Of a DNA stretch of 64,000 nt, positions 62,918 to 64,000 are shown piece after piece. Each line of letters opens with the position of its first letter. Position 1 is the stretch's first letter. The notes below the pieces were generated by a model. That model did not search any database. It was not told where the DNA came from and worked only from the letters and a program-made list of their open reading frames with translations. The DNA is taken from contig NZ_VCIA01000001.1 of NCBI RefSeq assembly GCF_005887555.1, positions 2,914,001 to 2,978,000 on the forward strand, given 5' to 3'. This DNA comes from Lentibacillus cibarius. Its GTDB lineage: Bacteria; Bacillota; Bacilli; Bacillales; Amphibacillaceae. The translations under genes were made by a program, and so were the position numbers.

Positions 62918-63760
62918 ATGGCTAAAAAAAATGATAAAGCTATATTGGTTGATACGTCTCTTTGTACAGGTTGCAAGGCATGCCAGGTAGCTTGTAAGGA
63001 GTGGCACAATCTTCCGGCTACGGAATTTGAAATGGTATCGGGAACCTACCAAAATCCGGCTGACCGTAATGTGAATACACCGATGTTGATGAAGTTTATT
63101 GAGCAATATGATGACTCCACTGATACGATGGACTGGCTAATTTGGAAAAATCAGTGCATGCATTGTACAGATGCGCCATGTGTAGAGGTTTGCCCAACCG
63201 ATGCATTGTTTACGCATGCGGAAGGATTTGTCGGCTTCGAAGGTGATAAATGCATTGGTTGCACATATTGCGCAAAGGCATGTCCATTCGATATTCCACG
63301 TTTTGAAACAGATGCATTAACAGGCAACAAACGCATGAACAAATGTGATTTCTGTCAAGACAAAGTAACGAATGGCGAAATGCCTGCTTGTGTCCGGACT
63401 TGTCCGACGAACGCACTAGAATTTGATACATGGGAGTCTGCCGTAGAGAAAGCCCATGAACGTGTCGCAAACATTAAAAGCAGATTTCCTAATGCGAATG
63501 TATATGGGGACAAAGAGATGGGTGGTACACACTTTATCTACGTCCTAACAGAAAAACCTGAAACATATGGTTTGCCTGCCCAACCAGAAACGAACGATTT
63601 GGTTTCTTTGCGCAGGGATGTTTTAAAACCGGCAACAGAATTATTTATGGGAGCAACGGCAGTCGGCTTATTGACGAACTTTGTCATTTCATCGTCAAAA
63701 TATGCTGATGATGAAAAACAGCAGGATCCCTCGAGCGATGGAGGCGGAGAAAATGAGTAA
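62918..63760 (+). CDS. fdnH: Formate dehydrogenase-N iron-sulfur beta subunit
   Basis: A 280-residue protein with four 4Fe-4S cysteine sets (CTGCKACQVACKEWHN, CMHCTDAPCVEVCP, CIGCTYCAKACPF, CDFCQDKVTNGEMPACVRTCP) and a C-terminal membrane helix (ELFMGATAVGLLTNFVI). It carries electrons from the alpha subunit to the cytochrome b subunit. AGGGAGG precedes the ATG; three bases separate it from the alpha subunit stop. Confidence 0.95.
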   Translation: MAKKNDKAILVDTSLCTGCKACQVACKEWHNLPATEFEMVSGTYQNPADRNVNTPMLMKFIEQYDDSTDTMDWLIWKNQCMHCTDAPCVEVCPTDALFTHAEGFVGFEGDKCIGCTYCAKACPFDIPRFETDALTGNKRMNKCDFCQDKVTNGEMPACVRTCPTNALEFDTWESAVEKAHERVANIKSRFPNANVYGDKEMGGTHFIYVLTEKPETYGLPAQPETNDLVSLRRDVLKPATELFMGATAVGLLTNFVISSSKYADDEKQQDPSSDGGGENE

Positions 63761-64000
63761 GCAACGGAAACTGGTAAAACGATACCGACGCTCAGATATG
63801 ATCATGCACTGGACAGTGGCCGTGGGCTTTATTTTAGCTTTACTCACAGGATACGCCGTATTTTTTGGAGGAACATCAGCCCTTTTGGTGAATGAAGCCG
63901 GATATGTTATCAGACTTATCCATCGTATTGGCGGTGTAGTGTTCGTTGCAGCACCCGTTATATACTTTATCTTTTCCAAAAAACGATTCGGTTTTCTAAG
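63753..64000 (+). CDS. fdnI: Formate dehydrogenase cytochrome b subunit, 3' end outside window
   Basis: The first 82 residues of a membrane subunit, starting at ATG 63753 (overlapping fdnH by eight bases) after GGAGGCGG. The first helix MIMHWTVAVGFILALLTGY carries the conserved haem His (MHW), and the second follows at HRIGGVVFVAAPVIYFIF. It transfers electrons to menaquinone. Truncated by the window edge. Confidence 0.9.
   Translation, partial: MSKQRKLVKRYRRSDMIMHWTVAVGFILALLTGYAVFFGGTSALLVNEAGYVIRLIHRIGGVVFVAAPVIYFIFSKKRFGFL

Overview
The window looks like chromosomal DNA of a moderately halophilic, spore-forming Bacillaceae species, probably of the Virgibacillus/Lentibacillus/Oceanobacillus group. 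The evidence is Bacillus-type synteny (pepF, spxH, yjbI, yjbK, relQ, nadK, yjbO, prpE, then cotO, cotZ-like, yjcF, yjcG, yjcH), a complete ectoine operon, spore-coat genes, and strong AGGAGG ribosome binding sites. No species can be named from the sequence alone.

Layout. 1-18.2 kb is the conserved core. It begins with a frameshifted pepF, a seven-copy 52-bp tandem array, and two tandem copies of a RoxS/RsaE-type redox small RNA. Next come the spxH-yjbI-yjbK and relQ-nadK-rluD-family groups, prpE/rodA, mgtE, spore coat genes, two DUF421 membrane proteins, and yjcFGH. 18.3-33.1 kb is a roughly 14.7-kb integrative element inserted in a tRNA-Val(GAC) gene. It carries two tyrosine recombinases, a restriction-modification pair with a Dam-like methylase, a tail tape-measure protein with no other recognisable tail or capsid gene, a TerS-like protein, an HNH endonuclease and two small repressor-like proteins. 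By eye it contains no GATC site at all, and it brings its own complete tRNA-Val to the left junction. 33.4-38.6 kb has a frameshifted phosphodiesterase, a Tat-dependent GMC dehydrogenase with its own TatA, and a Mistic homologue. 39.0-40.6 kb is an IS110-family element with a highly folded upstream non-coding region. 40.6-46.8 kb has an amino-acid ABC importer, ectABC and a LysR regulator. 47.1-52.0 kb is a cluster (acylating aldehyde dehydrogenase, two-subunit acyl-CoA synthetase, MFS transporter) that resembles sulfoacetate catabolism, followed by a second seven-copy 52-bp tandem array. 54.1-64 kb holds two anaerobic respiratory operons: tatA-dmsD-dmsA-dmsB-dmsC and a selenocysteine-containing formate dehydrogenase (alpha, beta, partial gamma).

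How the parts fit. The DMSO-reductase-type and formate dehydrogenase operons share a 41-bp identical upstream block containing a ResD-like site and a conserved RNA stem-loop just after the -10 box. They therefore look like one co-regulated formate-to-S/N-oxide respiratory chain under oxygen or redox control. The RoxS-type RNAs, each with a Rex-like TGTGA-N6-TCACA box, belong to the same redox physiology. The integrated element looks like a phage satellite: it avoids GATC completely while apparently carrying a GATC-type restriction system, has a lone tape-measure gene, and repairs the tRNA function that its insertion damages.

Limits. Everything here was read by eye without database searches. 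Three genes carry single-base frameshifts at or near homopolymers, which could be real or could be sequencing errors.
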